From positions 139,254,747 through 139,318,746 of the forward strand of contig NC_081412.1 of NCBI RefSeq assembly GCF_030272615.1: DNA of 64,000 nucleotides, in the 5' to 3' direction. The notes beneath the pieces were generated by a model. It worked only from the letters and a program-made list of their open reading frames with translations. It was not told the origin of the DNA and ran no database searches. The translations under genes and the position numbers were made by a program. Source of the stretch: Cryptomeria japonica. Lineage: Eukaryota; Streptophyta; Pinopsida; Cupressales; Cupressaceae. Every line of letters begins with the position of its first letter. The stretch's first letter is position 1. Positions 11,671-24,097 of this stretch are shown here, in pieces.

Positions 11671-13263
11671 AAACATAAGTACAGGAGGAACAAACACAAA
11701 TCATGCTACTATGCTGATGAGGAAGGTGTAACTGATGATTCTAATTATGAACCGGCAAAAGATTCAGCTAGTGGATCAATGGAAAGGAATGTGTATTCTT
11801 AGCTATCAAGGAAGATGCTTCAGAACCTGTCATTCAAAATGAAGAGAAGGCCCTTGCTGCTAAAGTTGAAGACAATGATGAATGGGTGATATAAAATGGA
11901 TGTTCATATTATATGACTGGAGATAAAAGGAAGTTTCTATCTTTGCAAGAATTTGAATGTGGTCTAGTTAGATTTGGAGATGACAAAGCATGCATGATCA
12001 GAGGAAGAGGAACTATATCATTGGATTGTAAGCATAACACTGATATTTTTTATTATGTAGAAGGTTTAAAGCATAATATTTGGAGTGTAGGATAGTTGGT
12101 GGATAAGGGATTTCAATTACAGTTCAAGGATGGAAAATGCAAAATCATCAACAGAACTAGATTGGAGATTGCAACCGGTACTTAGACTAGAGGTAACATC
12201 TTTCATTTGAACTATGGTTTAGAAGACATGTTTGATTGCACATATTAATGAGATTTTTTTATGTCATAAGAGGTTGTGCCATTGGAATTTTGATTGCATT
12301 GTAATGATCATTTCAACTAAGGCAGTTAGAGATATACCTAAGATTGTGAAGCCTCATAATCTAGTATGTAAGCAATGTCAAATGGCAAAGCAAGTTAGAA
12401 CTTCTTTTAAGAGTATACAAGATAAATATAATGATGTTCTTGATCTTGTTTATACTAATTTGTGTGGTCCTGCTAGAATAAGAAGTTTTCAAGGTGATAT
12501 ATATTTCATGTTAATCATTGATGACTATTCTAGAATGATGTGGGATAATTTTCTAAGGGAGAAATCCGAAGCCTTTGAAAAATTCAAGAACTTTAAATCT
12601 ATGATTGGAGGTCTTTTATATTTGACTCAGACTAGACCAGATATAATGAATGCAGTTTGTAATGTATCAAGATATCAAAGTGATCCTAGAGAGAATCATG
12701 AGAGTGAAGTGAAAAGGATTTTCAAATATTTACAAGGAACAACTGAATATGGTTTGTGGTATCCTAAAGATGATGACTTTACATTATGTGTATTTATAGA
12801 TGCAGATTGGGCTGGAGATATAGATGACTGGAAAAGCACATTTGGTGGAGCTTTCTTTCTTGGAAATAAACTCGTTTCATGGATCAGCAAGAAACAGTCA
12901 TGTACTTCTTTATCTACTGCTGAAGTTGAGTATGTTGTTGTTGCTACTAGTTGTACACAAGTTCTATGGATGAAGCAAATGTTGAAAGATATAAGGGTAG
13001 ATTGTAATGAACCAGTAATTATTCACTGTGATAACTCTGTTGCTATTGACATATCAAAGAATTTGGTATTTCATTCTAAGACAAAGTGCATATCAATCAA
13101 GTATAACATTTTGAAGGAAAAGGTGGAAGTAGATGAAGTCAGATTGCTTTATGTGAACACTAAAGAGCAGATTGCAGATATCTTAACTAAACCTTTTCCC
13201 AAGGAATCATTTGAGTACTTTAGAGACAAATTGGGGGTCTTTGCCCCTCCGATTGAGACTTGA
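11671..13263 (+). pseudogene. Copia pol of element B: protease, integrase start fused to RNase H
   Basis: After a frameshifted linker the protease region reads NGCSYYMTGDK around 11900. The active-site Asp codon is lost, because a TAA precedes Asn where D-S-G would be expected. The pre-integrase domain follows from 12232, with H and C residues (CHKRLCHW, LVCKQCQMAK), then the first integrase catalytic region with IIDDYSR. Near 12600 the frame passes directly from integrase (EKFKNFK) into the end of reverse transcriptase (SMIGGLLYLTQTRPDI). A largely intact RNase H follows (FIDADWAGD, STAEVEY, HCDNSVAI, ADILTKPFP). The ancestral element had about 2 kb more between these points. The 343-codon open frame at 12232-13263 is therefore a deletion chimera, not a native protein. 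Confidence 0.85.
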
Positions 13264-13336
13264 GTGATGTTGATTGGCATCAGTCTGGTATGCATTATCA
13301 GAACTATTACTCATTCTAGATTGATGAGTTGGTGCT

Positions 13337-13632
13337 ACTACTCAGGGGGAGTAGTCAGTTGTGTGGTTCAGAGGATCTATGGTTTTTGTTTTATGTTTAT
13401 GTTAGATTTCTAGCATTTATGTCAAAGGGGGGGAAATGTACGTGTGAAAAACAAAGCTTAATAGAGATATCAGTCACAGGGGGAGTTTGGTCTATGGTTT
13501 GGTTGTTTTGTTCAAAACTTCATTGACATATCATTTGTTGAATGTATTTCATTGGGGGAGACTTGTTTGGCACTTCTTGGCACTTGGATATTTTTCACAT
13601 CTAGTGTTGCCATCAATGCCAAAGGGGGAGAT
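13337..13632 (+). other. Multiple polypurine tracts before the 3' LTR of element B
   Basis: Five G-rich tracts occur: CTCAGGGGGAGTAG near 13346, CAAAGGGGGGGAAA near 13423, ACAGGGGGAG near 13476, TTGGGGGAGA near 13552, and CCAAAGGGGGAGAT ending at 13632 against the LTR. The last is the functional tract by position. Repeated tracts of this kind are described in Sirevirus-type Copia elements. Confidence 0.8.
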
Positions 13633-14851
13633 TGTTGGCAATTTGGAGGAATTGATTATGTGTTGCATTGATGTTTTTCATTGATGTCAACACTAGCTTC
13701 TTTGGTTGTCTATCGATTCTGGTAGAGTGGTTGGACTTTGATGATGATCAAGAGATTTGTCTCCAGTATGTTCCGATTGGTGGAATTGGTTTGGTTTGGT
13801 CATTCAGGTTATTCAAATGCGTGTCACATTCAGTTGGTTCGGGATTTGGTGATCCGGAAGCTATAATATGTTCTACCAAGCCTTTTGGTTACTAGCAAGG
13901 GTTCTATCGGCAAAGCTTCATTGAAGATCTTTTGATGGATTTGATAAGTGGTGTTGGTGCGGCTTCTAGAAGGTTTTCGGGATGCTGATGGTTATCTTGT
14001 TCATGTTCTAGTTGATCAGTGGTGTTGCATTTGGTTTATGGCAACCTATTTTAGGTCTGGACTTAATGTTATTCTGTTAGGTTATGGACCGCTTTATGTA
14101 ACGTGTTGGTCTGCGTTACTAGTTGGATTTATTGTTTGGTTAATGTTGTTTCGGTCTTAGGCCGATTTGGATTATCATTGGTTTGCGGGTTTATGTAATG
14201 GATTTATTGTATTCTTTTAGGTGGTTGACCTAATTGTTTAGGTCTCGAGTTGGTATAAATATGATGTAAGATATCTTTGTAGATCATCGATCGTGGTTAT
14301 GGGACTATCTGTGTGCAAATAAAGTTATAATCATATGCAGAGGTTTTGGTAGATCATAGGTGATCGAATTGGGTTTGTGTAAGAGGTTTAAGACCTCCGA
14401 CATTGAGATTAACCATAACTGTACTCAGGCATAGGAGATGTTATTCTTGCATTTCATTCTTATTTCTAGATGGTAGTCTGAATATCTTTTGTGGTCAATG
14501 AGGCTCCTTTGTGATGAGCATTGTGCTCCAGGTTGTTGGCCTTCCTGCATGTGCAAGTCCCTTATTGTAATCACATACTTACTGCAGAAGTATCATCTAA
14601 CTGTGGGTAGGCTTCACATTGTGGTTTTTCCCTTTATTGGGTTTTCTACGTACAAATCTTGGTGTTTTGTGTTGTGGATTCATGGTATTTGGTTTATGAT
14701 TTATGATTGTGCTTAATTGATATATCTGTTATTCTGATATTCGATTTATGCATTCCAATAAAAGGTTTTGTGTTCTTAAAGTTTCATAATCTGTTAACAA
14801 CTGATTCACCACCCCCCCCACCCTCTCAGTTGTTCACCGATTATCCTAACA
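13633..14851 (+). repeat. 3' LTR of element B
   Basis: TGTTGGCAA...TATCCTAACA, 1219 bp, directly after the polypurine tract. A TATA box (TATAAAT at 14254-14260) marks the U3/R region. The short open frames at 13668-14716 lie inside this LTR and are not genes. Confidence 0.9.
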
Positions 14852-15843
14852 ATCCCACCCCTTCACATTTGAAATAGGTTCCTCAGAATGTTCCTTGGTC
14901 AAATCTTCTTTCATTCCTGTGGTATCCATCATCACAACGACAATCTTTGACCTTCTCTGTAGTTTTGTAGTTGTGATAAGAACCTTGTCTAGCTCTTCTC
15001 TCCTTATAGTATGGGCTCTTCCCTTTGATTCATTCATTGTATGACCTCCTCTTATTGCATTGTTGTCATTCTTCTAGGATACTTCAGTTTCTACTTCTCG
15101 GCATCCATTATTCCCTCCTAGCTATATTTTCATCTACATTTAGTGTAAACAAGTAGGCTTACTCCATGGTATTCATCTTAACTAGGCTTAATTCCTCTTG
15201 AATGTTAATTCTGAGACCATTAATGTACTGCACCACTTTCTCCCTTTTTGGATTCACTATGTCTAGTTCTTATGATCATTTTATGGAACTCCTTAGTGTA
15301 CTCTACCATCTTCTACTTCTATTGCAAGTTTTGAATTTTTTTTAGCATCTCCAACTCATAGTTAGCAGGTATGAATTGAATTTTGAGTTTTACCACCATT
15401 CTTTCCCATTTTATGGCTCGCTCCTTCCCTCTCTATTTTTTATCCAATTGTACCTCTTTCAACTAAATTGTAGCATGTCCCTTCAGTTTGGTTTTGGAAA
15501 ATCTAACTCAATCCAGATCTTCAACCTCTTCATACAAAGTACTCTTGCATCTCATTTATCTAGTCAATCAGTTCCTCTGGATTCAAACTTTCAACATAGC
15601 TAGAGATCTTTATCCTTGGCCTTTTCCCGATTCTAGCGATGACCTTCATCATCTTGATCTAATCTATTTTTTCATCCTCTTGACTCTCCTCATACTACTC
15701 CTAGATCCTTGGCTCCTCATCATCAATCTCCTCTCCTCTAGTTCAGGGCTTATGATCTTTCTCCTATCCTTCTCTATAACATCCAACTGCATCTTCGTTG
15801 CTCTCATCATATCCATAATCTCTTCTACCCTTTTTGTTGACAT
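14852..15843 (-). pseudogene. Decayed Ty3/Gypsy gag, truncated by element B
   Basis: The minus strand, from an ATG at 15843, can be followed through several frameshifts and stops as a Gypsy gag. Recognisable pieces include VEEIMDMMRATKMQLDVIEK, SLNPEELID, a W-x-R segment with FIPANYELEMLKKIQNL, KMVEYTKEFHKMIIR, QYINGLRINIQEELSL, and a start of a zinc knuckle (YFKCEG) at the Copia boundary. These are the standard landmarks of plant Gypsy gag (retrotransposon gag domain), which binds genomic RNA and forms the particle. Reading stops at 14851 where element B begins, so B landed in the knuckle; the other half should lie left of the window. The clade cannot be decided from gag alone. Confidence 0.75.
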
Positions 15844-16555
15844 TGGCCATCACTGGCATGAATTAGGTGTGACTGCCTCAATTCAACAATTTGACGGGGT
15901 TGCAACTACCTCAATTCGACACTCGCTTGACAACACCCACAATTTGCCTCTAGTTATGATCTATCCACACCAAGTTCTTCTAGAATGCACACTCCCAAAG
16001 GATTCAAACCTTTCTCTAATACAACTTAATGCAGTCAAGGATGGAGTGTCTGAAATAGACTATCCAACCTTACAGTAGAATCCTACACAAAATTGAACAC
16101 AAGAAAGAAACATACAACTTTATTTATCATAATAAAGTTCATACATGTTTGCAAGCCTCCCATATGTTGAATACATTAGGTCCCATTAGCCTCACATGTA
16201 GGAACACATGCCACCATAAGCTTATTACAAAATAAATGTAGAAAATGACTTTTGGATCCTAATTCCCTAACTCCTGACACCTGGCTACAAAAGCTTCTTT
16301 CCAATGATCCTAGAAGGTGCTTAAATACTAGCTCCAAACATTAGGAGTAATTATGTTGACCTCGGCTAGGTCCTAGGTCCTATCTCCAGCATAATGTGGA
16401 GGTTGGCTCTAGGAGGTTGAGGAAGTCACAAAACTCAATGTGGAGGTGTGCGGATCCCTCTTGGAGTTGCCTTGCCCCACATCTATCGTGTGATGTGGTG
16501 TGCAAGCTCTACAAGGTACACAAGAGTTATACACACTTGTAGGTCTAGTCCTAGG
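15844..16555. other. No gene seen; probable leader or LTR remnant of the decayed Gypsy
   Basis: This 0.7 kb lies upstream (minus-strand sense) of the decayed gag. No primer-binding site or clear LTR edge could be identified. A G-rich stretch with GACCTCGGCTAGGTCCTAGG at about 16359 is the only distinctive feature. Confidence 0.4.
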
Positions 16556-16930
16556 CTACTTGAGAGGGCGAACTTCTAGTGAAGTGATCTTTTGAATGAT
16601 AAGTTCTCGTTTGTTGCCACTTTGATATGTTGTAGTAGAGTTGTCATGTTGCCTCCCTTCCATTTCGTAGAGGAAATTTGTTTGATGTGGTATGATACAG
16701 TCAAGTTCTTCGGGATAATCTTGCATCAGAAGTATAGGAGCCTTTGAACAAAATTTATCAAGCATAGTTGAAGGGGATGAAGTATCATTATGATCTCTTG
16801 CTAACTCAAGAGCGTATAGGGATGTAAAATGGGATAAATTGCTATCATAGGCTATGAAATAAGGGTCATTGTCAATGAGTCTATAGACAAATGTGGTGAC
16901 TTAGTTGTTAGAAGAGAGTTCAAAATCCAT
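16556..16930 (-). pseudogene. Short decayed reading frame, probably retroelement-derived
   Basis: A minus-strand frame of 125 codons runs from an ATG at 16930 to a TAG at 16556, with one internal TAA at about codon 10 that could be a mutated Gln. It reads as real protein composition (VYRLIDNDPYFIAYDSNLSH, FTSLYALELARDHND, PYxEELDCIIPHQTN-like). I do not recognise a domain. Its style resembles the acidic linker regions of Tat-type Gypsy polyproteins, but that is a guess. It lies 1.6 kb downstream of the fructokinase stop on the same strand. Confidence 0.4.
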
Positions 16931-18565
16931 TCATGGTTTAATATTTTGTAAAGAAAATGCACAAAGATGAATGCAACTTCTAAAATGTAATAGATACATA
17001 CAAACATGAAAGTAAAAGATTACTCTAAAGAAAAATCATATAAGTGTCATGTTCATCAAAATGTTAACTAAAGAGAAAACTATTGAACGTGTATATTGTA
17101 ATGCTCAATATTCTTTGCTTTTCTATTAAAGCGATGGTTTCTTTAGAATCTAAATCGAAACATATTAAATACATTAAAATGAATTTTAAATTCTAAAATA
17201 AAGAAAATAGTAGATGTTAGTAGGAACTAGAAAATAATAGAGGAAGGGATAGAAGGCATAGTCTATAGATCAATGTTTGATGAAGCTTTGTAACTCTATT
17301 CTAGACTAGTCCAAATCAACAGGATTATGAGAACTATGTCAACATATATATATATATATTTATGTTTTTCCTTTTCATTTCGTAGAGATGCCATAGTAGA
17401 CAGTCTCCTTTCTGACATGATCACATATGTACAACCACAATTTCATCCTTTAATTGTGAATGTGTTCTATCACTATGCATCTACAACCTCCCTACAACTT
17501 TGCAACTTATTCTTGCATCAACATTATTCTATATAGATGAGGTGGTGTTATAGGCTCCTTTGGAGCTTTTCTTGATGAGGTTGAGCAACAAGAATTTCTC
17601 AATAACAATCAAAGCCCCACAAAAGATTTGAAAGATTAAGGATTGGAACTTTGAAAGGAATGCACAATGGATATGAGATCATGTCGCAATATCTTTATGA
17701 GTGTGTGAGTATAGTAATGGAATGTCTTTGAAACCAATGATTTCTTATGTGTTCTTGGTTGTTTGTGGTTTTTTTTTTTTTCTTCTTTCAATGTTGTCAT
17801 GTGTTTTATTTTTTTTCTTATTTTGTCATTATATGTTCATTCCTTTATTTTTTTACTTTTTAAACATATAATATGACAATATATGACCATTTGCACATGA
17901 AACAAGATGTACATGCAAAATAAAGTTAAAAACTAAAAATTAAAACAAGAAAAAATGTTTGTTGCAAATGTAGTCATATACAATCTCATCCTTAGAACAA
18001 GACTACAAACATGATAGCATTCAAAATAGTAAAAAAACAAATACTAAAATAAAATAGAAAGAAATGAGTATGAAAACAATTAATTATAATACAAGTGCAT
18101 ATTCAAAGACAATTGCTATAACAAACAATTAAAAATAACCATCATTATATTTACCAAACAAAAGTGTTGCAAAAAAAAATGCCAAATAATTGAATCCCAA
18201 TTGAAAGATGACATTTCAGTCTCTCAAAAGAATTTATTGAAGAAAATACAGAAATTTCACATTCTTTTGCTTAAGATGAATGGTGACTACAACATAACTT
18301 TTCCACTTGTATAGGGGTATATAGCTTATCCCAGTCATAAATTTTTTTTCATTTGTTTTGGAAAAACCATTGGATCTATTGTGGGCAGAGTAACACATAC
18401 CATCCAACTTCTTTGTCGGAAGTTACAAGAACAGGCCAAAGATAGTGAATCCTCATATTCTAAATTCCTATTGGAGGTGGGCTTATTAGAATTTATGAAT
18501 GAATACATGATAAAGAATCATAATGTACACACACAAATTACAATGCCCTCCTCTCATATGGGACA
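16931..18565. other. Downstream flank of the fructokinase gene; no gene seen
   Basis: AT-rich spacer with a (TA)n microsatellite at about 17343-17360 and T-rich runs near 17769 and 17810. The part next to 18565 should hold the 3' untranslated region of the fructokinase, but no convincing polyadenylation signal stands out. Confidence 0.5.
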
Positions 18566-21500
18566 TTACATGGCAATGTTCTTGAGGAGCTCCAATACTG
18601 CTGATTTATCAGGCAATGCTGGAATTGCTCCTTTCTTTGTTGTTGTAATTGCACCACACCCATTTGCAAATCTAAGAGCCTCTTTCAACTTCTGTTCATC
18701 CTGAGAATGCAACAAAAAAAAATTATTTTTGAGTTAAAGTCTTCCTAACTATTCAAGATCATAGTTGAAGTATTTGCAGAGTATTCAATGAGTTTTTTCG
18801 CTCGTCTAAAAAACTTATCAAATTTTATGTGATTTTTTAACAAAAACTCAGCAACTCTCTAACAAAAACTCAGCTACATTAAAAAAAAGAGGTGATAATC
18901 TCAATATGCTAACCTTAAGCACTGACATGTCATTTACAATTTGATTCAAAAGCCCTCCTACGAATGCATCTCCTGCACCTGTTGTGTCAATTGCCTTCAC
19001 CGAAATACTAGCCACCATTCCACTAAAAGACTGGAAAACAACCAAACAATGTCAAGGCTTGAAAATGAAGTTAATCTAATTCCATCAATAACAGATACAA
19101 ATTACACTGAATGTCCATCAAAACAAACATGGGCTAATTTGGGAGTTTTATACCAACCTTGGTATAATATTTGCAGCCCTTTTGTCCAAAAGTTACAAGC
19201 AATAATGTTAATCTGGGGTGCCAAAGTGACATTACAACTTCATCACTATTAGGGTCTCCTCCTGTAAGAAATGCTACCTCCTCATCACTCACCTGAAAGA
19301 ATTGTATAAAGAAATGAGTATATGTACAGACAGACCTGTAATATTTGCTTTTATTTGGTAAACTTGCAAAGAAACTTGATCTCAAGACAATAGACTTGTG
19401 TATATGTGAGCAGTGGACTTCTCAGTCACCAGCAAGAGAGTCGGAAGGTAAATTATAAACTTTTATACAAAAACCTTATTAAGACTCCAAATTATAGGCC
19501 ACAGTTGCTAAACAATGAAGCATAACAACCAAAAAAGACAGCACACAAGTGGAAATTGTTTTGAACACAACTTTTTTTTGTAAAATAACTCTTCTGCTGC
19601 ATGATAAGAAATCCTTTTTGCTAGAGTTGCACACACTGTAAGGTTGGATATGATCCACCATTATATGTATTCAATAATTGTAAGCCCCTTGGATAAGTAG
19701 CATTCTGGAGAACTCTAAAAATGTAGATATATTAGATACCTATGGCCTCTAGTTGCCAAGTTGGCTAGGTCACTCTTAATAAATTTACCATATTTCCTGT
19801 AGATGCAATAGCATTAGATCTATTTTCTACTGTTTATAGAGTCCAAAGAGAAATTGACCTACTTTAACATAGGATTTTGACAGAAGATTGATTTACTTAA
19901 CCCAGAGTATAAGTTTGGTCGGGCAGGATTCCAAACATTTCCTTAGCAAGGTAGCCAAGATTACCAACATATGGAAATCAGAAAAAGATAAATTACAGAA
20001 CAGACTTCCTAGAGTGCACAGAGTCTCTTACAAGATGTTTCTTGATATGCGATTCCCTCAGTCTGAAAGTAAACTAAGAAAGAATACATTTTTAGAGCTT
20101 GGATTAGTAGCCTGCTTTTCACAGAGGAAAATATTTTCTGTTGGCTTAGACATTTAGAGAGGTATATTTGGAAGCCTTCTGTGACAGAGAGCATGCCCTG
20201 TAAACTCGAAGGTTGTTCAAATCCTTAAATTTGATATTTAGGTTCATATATTATCTGCACTTTTCTTTGGCTGTCTTTCTAGATGTTCATATAATAGACT
20301 ACTGGAAGAAATAAATCAAATCCAATCCTATACAGCTCAAACCTGAGAACGATTTACATATTTCAGATCGATCCAATAGTATATTAGGAATTAATTTGCC
20401 AAAGGTTCAAAGTGTGAAATATATATTTCTCCAACAGTTCTTTCATTTTGATGATGAATCATAGAGTGTGATCCAAAACATTGATGCAAATAAAATCATA
20501 TAATAAGAGCCAGAAACAAAGCAATAACTATTATGAACTGTGGAAATCTAATCTATCTTATGCTTTTTTTCGATTAAAAAAAACATAATGTTCAAACTAG
20601 AGGGGGAGAAATCACCTTTATCGAGTCTGCCTTATCCCATATACTCAGGATCCCTTTGCGTGCTTTCTCAGCAGACGGCCAAAGAGGCAGTCTAAGATTT
20701 GGATCATAAGATAGCAGGGCACCTCCTTCTCTTGCAACCTCCATGGCTGCAAGATGAGCTGACCTAGTTGGTTCTGCTATTAGACTTATTGATCCATAGT
20801 GAAATATTGAAGCCTGCATATAATTAGAGCAATCAAAACAATCAACTATCCATAGAAACCTTGAAATAAATAAAAAGGCTTTTCTAATCCATTTATGATC
20901 AAACAAGTTCCTATCCTAATAATGGTTACACAGAATGTCCTATTGCAGAGTTCTTGTTAACTATTAGGAACAATACATTCTTCTGTTTGGTGTAAAACCT
21001 TGAATATGCAAAACAAAACTTTTTCTTTTTGAGCAAATTGTGGCATTTAATGCAATTTGATTCAAATTATCACCAACCTTTTGGATTAAATCTCTGTCTA
21101 GCTCAGACTCATGAAGAAGCATATCAGCACTGGGATTGCGGTAGAACATAAACTCTCTCTCACCATCCACCTTTAGGGTCACAAAGGCAAGCGCTGTTCT
21201 AGCATTGGAATCAAATCTAATTCCCTGATCCATAACCTTGTTTTCCCTCAAAATGCTAGCAAGCATGTGCCCAAACTCATCATCTCCAACCTGCACATAA
21301 CAATAAACCATATGGCATATTACATGTTAATACCTTCGTGTTGATAGGCTGTGTGTAAACATCAAATGACCCTGTCAAATCAGCAACCAAAACCTTTGGA
21401 GCCATTACAAGAAACATAAAATAAACTGAAACGGTCCTATATAAAGAGGCATTGACTAAAAAGGAATGAAACTCCACTAGAAGGATATGTCACATGAAAA

Positions 21501-23192
21501 TGAATATCTTGTAAAGAAGCACATTGAAAACAAACCCGATAGATCTACAAAGAAATGGCTATCCAACCCTTAGAATATACCAATACATAAATTATTGTAT
21601 ATGAAAGCTCACTTCTTAAGGCTCATTTCTACCCTGTATCAAATCAGGTACTGGACCTTTTCAGCCAGTATGAATCTAATCCACTGGGGTCTTATGATTG
21701 TATTAGAACATAGAATATAGGATATTCAGAACCTACCATCGCAATGAAAAATCTCGGACACCTTAATTTAACAGAATATATCAACATGCAATGAAATCCC
21801 CATCGGGGTATACTATATGTGGATCACTACTTTGCAATTATGCAATCAGCTCAATGATTTAAAAAAACATAAGGTGAAGGGGATCACAAGGCAAAGCAAC
21901 TTCTTAACAGTTTATGGCAGACTAAGATTTTGGTGCCTGCACTGCTTCATCAACCTTCACTGACTGCTATGACGCAGGGTTCAGACCTGTATCGAATTGT
22001 GCACTAAATATTTTGCAGCCAATCAAACTCTAGCCATTAGGGATCTTATGATTTTACCTGAAATCAAGCAAACTCAAACAGTGAACATGCCATAGGGTAT
22101 TAACTAAGATGGACATTGGAATGAAACCCAACTATATGTTGGTCAATAATAAATAATAAGAAACCATTGCAATGAGAACTCTAAGCTGGAAGAGGAAGTA
22201 GCTGATACAAGAAGACGGGGACTTGTAATCTGAAGACATCTCAGTTTGGAACTGTTTCAAAATGAGCACTTACGATCCTATGAGCTTATGAGAAAATTAA
22301 TTAAACTTAAGAACACTTTGGTATACCACAGTCCATGGAATATTAAAATAGAATGAAATAGCACCATGGGCACAAAGTACATTCAGATCTATACATTGAA
22401 ACTAAGAAACCTCCTTAAACACAGGGTAAAAAAGGACAACTGAGGAGTAAAGCATTTAGATGAATTCATTATCATTAACAAATCACCCCAAGTACAAAGT
22501 AGAACAGGACGATTAAAGAGTTTTAAAGCATTTAGATTGTAATCAATATATGACCTCAAACACAAGGCAGTTAAGCATTTAGATCGGTAGATTGCAGTAG
22601 AGAATCCACCATGAACACCAGGTAAAACAGGATAACATAGGACAATTTAGATCAGAAGACACTAAATCTTGCTGAGACTTGAGAAATCTTTTCTATGTCC
22701 GAAATGCCTCATAAACCTTTCTTGACTCACAGTTGTTACCAGTGCAATCACTAGGAAACATGACACACAGAGATCTAGCAAAGTGATCACCTTCCCAACA
22801 AATGCTGACTGGCCACCAAGCCTAGCAATCGCAACAGCAACATTTGCAGGTGCACCACCAGGGGCCTTGACAAATGCAGGTGCTTCAGCCAATGAAACCT
22901 CTCCCACAGTGGGAACAAAATCAATCAGCATCTCCCCAAAACAAACTACCAAACCACTCTTCTTGGCTGCTGGCCTCCCCAAATCCATCTTTTTGAACCC
23001 TGTTCAAAACAATAAACCCAATTCAAACATTGTCATACTCCTTGCAGTAAATGCAAAGGCAAACCCAAAAATCTAAAGAAAATCTAAACACAACAATTAT
23101 CAACATACCCAACTAGAACAGGAGCTTAGAACAGGAGGTAAGCATCAACACATACCATTTTCAAGGGCTGCAGAACCATTAGTGAAAGCCAT
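18566..23192 (-). CDS. FRK: Fructokinase (PfkB family), seven exons, apparently intact
   Basis: Exons on the minus strand: 23192-23156, 22999-22791, 21290-21078, 20813-20616, 19292-19158, 19030-18914 and 18700-18566 (stop TAA). They give 1044 nt, or 347 residues, in phase, with GT donors and AG acceptors throughout. The introns are about 156, 1500, 264, 1323, 127 and 213 bp. The enzyme phosphorylates fructose to fructose-6-phosphate with ATP in the cytosol, feeding sucrose-derived carbon into glycolysis and starch synthesis. Domain evidence: the N-terminal [13 protein letters not shown]; PfkB signature 1 ([17 protein letters not shown], about residues 61-77); the fructokinase-typical [11 protein letters not shown] in exon 4; and PfkB signature 2 with the catalytic Asp ([12 protein letters not shown]) in exon 6. 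No plastid transit peptide is evident; the 12-residue first exon is a short polar extension. Length fits plant fructokinases (about 320-350). It is the only ordinary host gene in the window. Two large introns hold no recognisable transposon. Confidence 0.93.
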
Positions 23193-23273
23193 TCCTTCTG
23201 CTACAACTGACAAGACCAACGAATGAAAGAATGAATGAATATGAATATCTCAACTGTGAATGAATCTACAGGC

Positions 23274-23286
23274 TTTAATATATCCA
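23274..23286 (-). promoter_or_regulatory. TATA box of the fructokinase promoter
   Basis: The minus strand reads GGATATATTAAAGCC, an A/T-rich TATA-type core about 85 bp before the start codon at 23192. This would place transcription start near 23245 with a leader of about 50 nt. Confidence 0.55.
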
Positions 23287-24097
23287 GATCTGAATCGTCC
23301 AAAAACACAGAATATTGCTGATTCGCGAGGGCTTCATATAGTTTGAAAAAACCTACAGTTTTATGTTTTGTTTTTATCTAAAACTCGAATTTATTACTGT
23401 TTCTCTGTTTATTCCGCGTTGTCGTGAGGTGGATTTGACTACAGCATTCAACCAAATCAGCAATGAAAGAAACGTGGGATCTCTGTGTTGTTGAATTGAT
23501 TGTATATTACGTGAACCCACAATTCAAATGTCTCGGCCCCACCGCCACCTAATCAGAACCTTTAAAATCTTTGATGCCCAGTCATCAAAATATCATAAAA
23601 AAATAAATCTACACAGATTATTTCAAGATAAACGCGTGAGCTACAGTTTTCCCAAGTGTCGAAGTAAACGCTATTTTCTAGTTTTAAACTTCTGGGCTTT
23701 TCACGAAATTTCGAAGAAACAAATCAAATGAATTTTTGTAACATTTTTTTTCTAGATTTCCACTTTCTACCTGTGATGTTTCAATGAAACAAACCAGTTG
23801 ATTTTTTCTATAATTATGTTTTATTATTTTTTTTTCTATAATAAATGATTCTTAACCACCCATTTTTGACGGGTATTTACAAGAATTGTCACATCATCCT
23901 GTAAGTTTGGCAGAATATAACTTGCAAGATAACGGTGGCAAATCATTGTCGTGCTTTTGATTATTTTATTTGATCCGACCAACCGCTGTTTACTAGGAGT
24001 TGTCATACTACTGTCTTCCTCAAATGAAAAGCAAGTTTTGGGGTGTTGTTTTCAAATGTCGTGACACACCAATTTTTAAAGCTTATCTAGATATAGG
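23287..24097. other. Upstream flank of the fructokinase gene; no gene seen
   Basis: AT-rich spacer expected to contain the distal promoter. No coding frame or repeat boundary is supported. T-rich runs are present near 23820. Confidence 0.45.

Larger units (their letters stand above)
10636..14851 (+). mobile_element. Element B: internally deleted Copia LTR retrotransposon
   Basis: The order on the plus strand is a stub of the 5' LTR, a tRNA-iMet primer site, gag, protease, the start of integrase, RNase H, a G-rich 3' region with several polypurine tracts, and a full 3' LTR. Gag-pre-integrase-integrase-RNase H order is diagnostic of Ty1/Copia. Most of integrase and reverse transcriptase is missing, and gag-pol carries stops and frameshifts, so it is dead on its own. 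It sits within a decayed Gypsy gag (14852 onward), and element A interrupts its 5' LTR. Confidence 0.88.

Noticed and set aside
15488-16078. 196-codon plus-strand frame with hydrophobic stretches resembling a membrane protein
   Set aside because: It is the antisense of the decayed Gypsy gag, whose landmarks read clearly on the minus strand.
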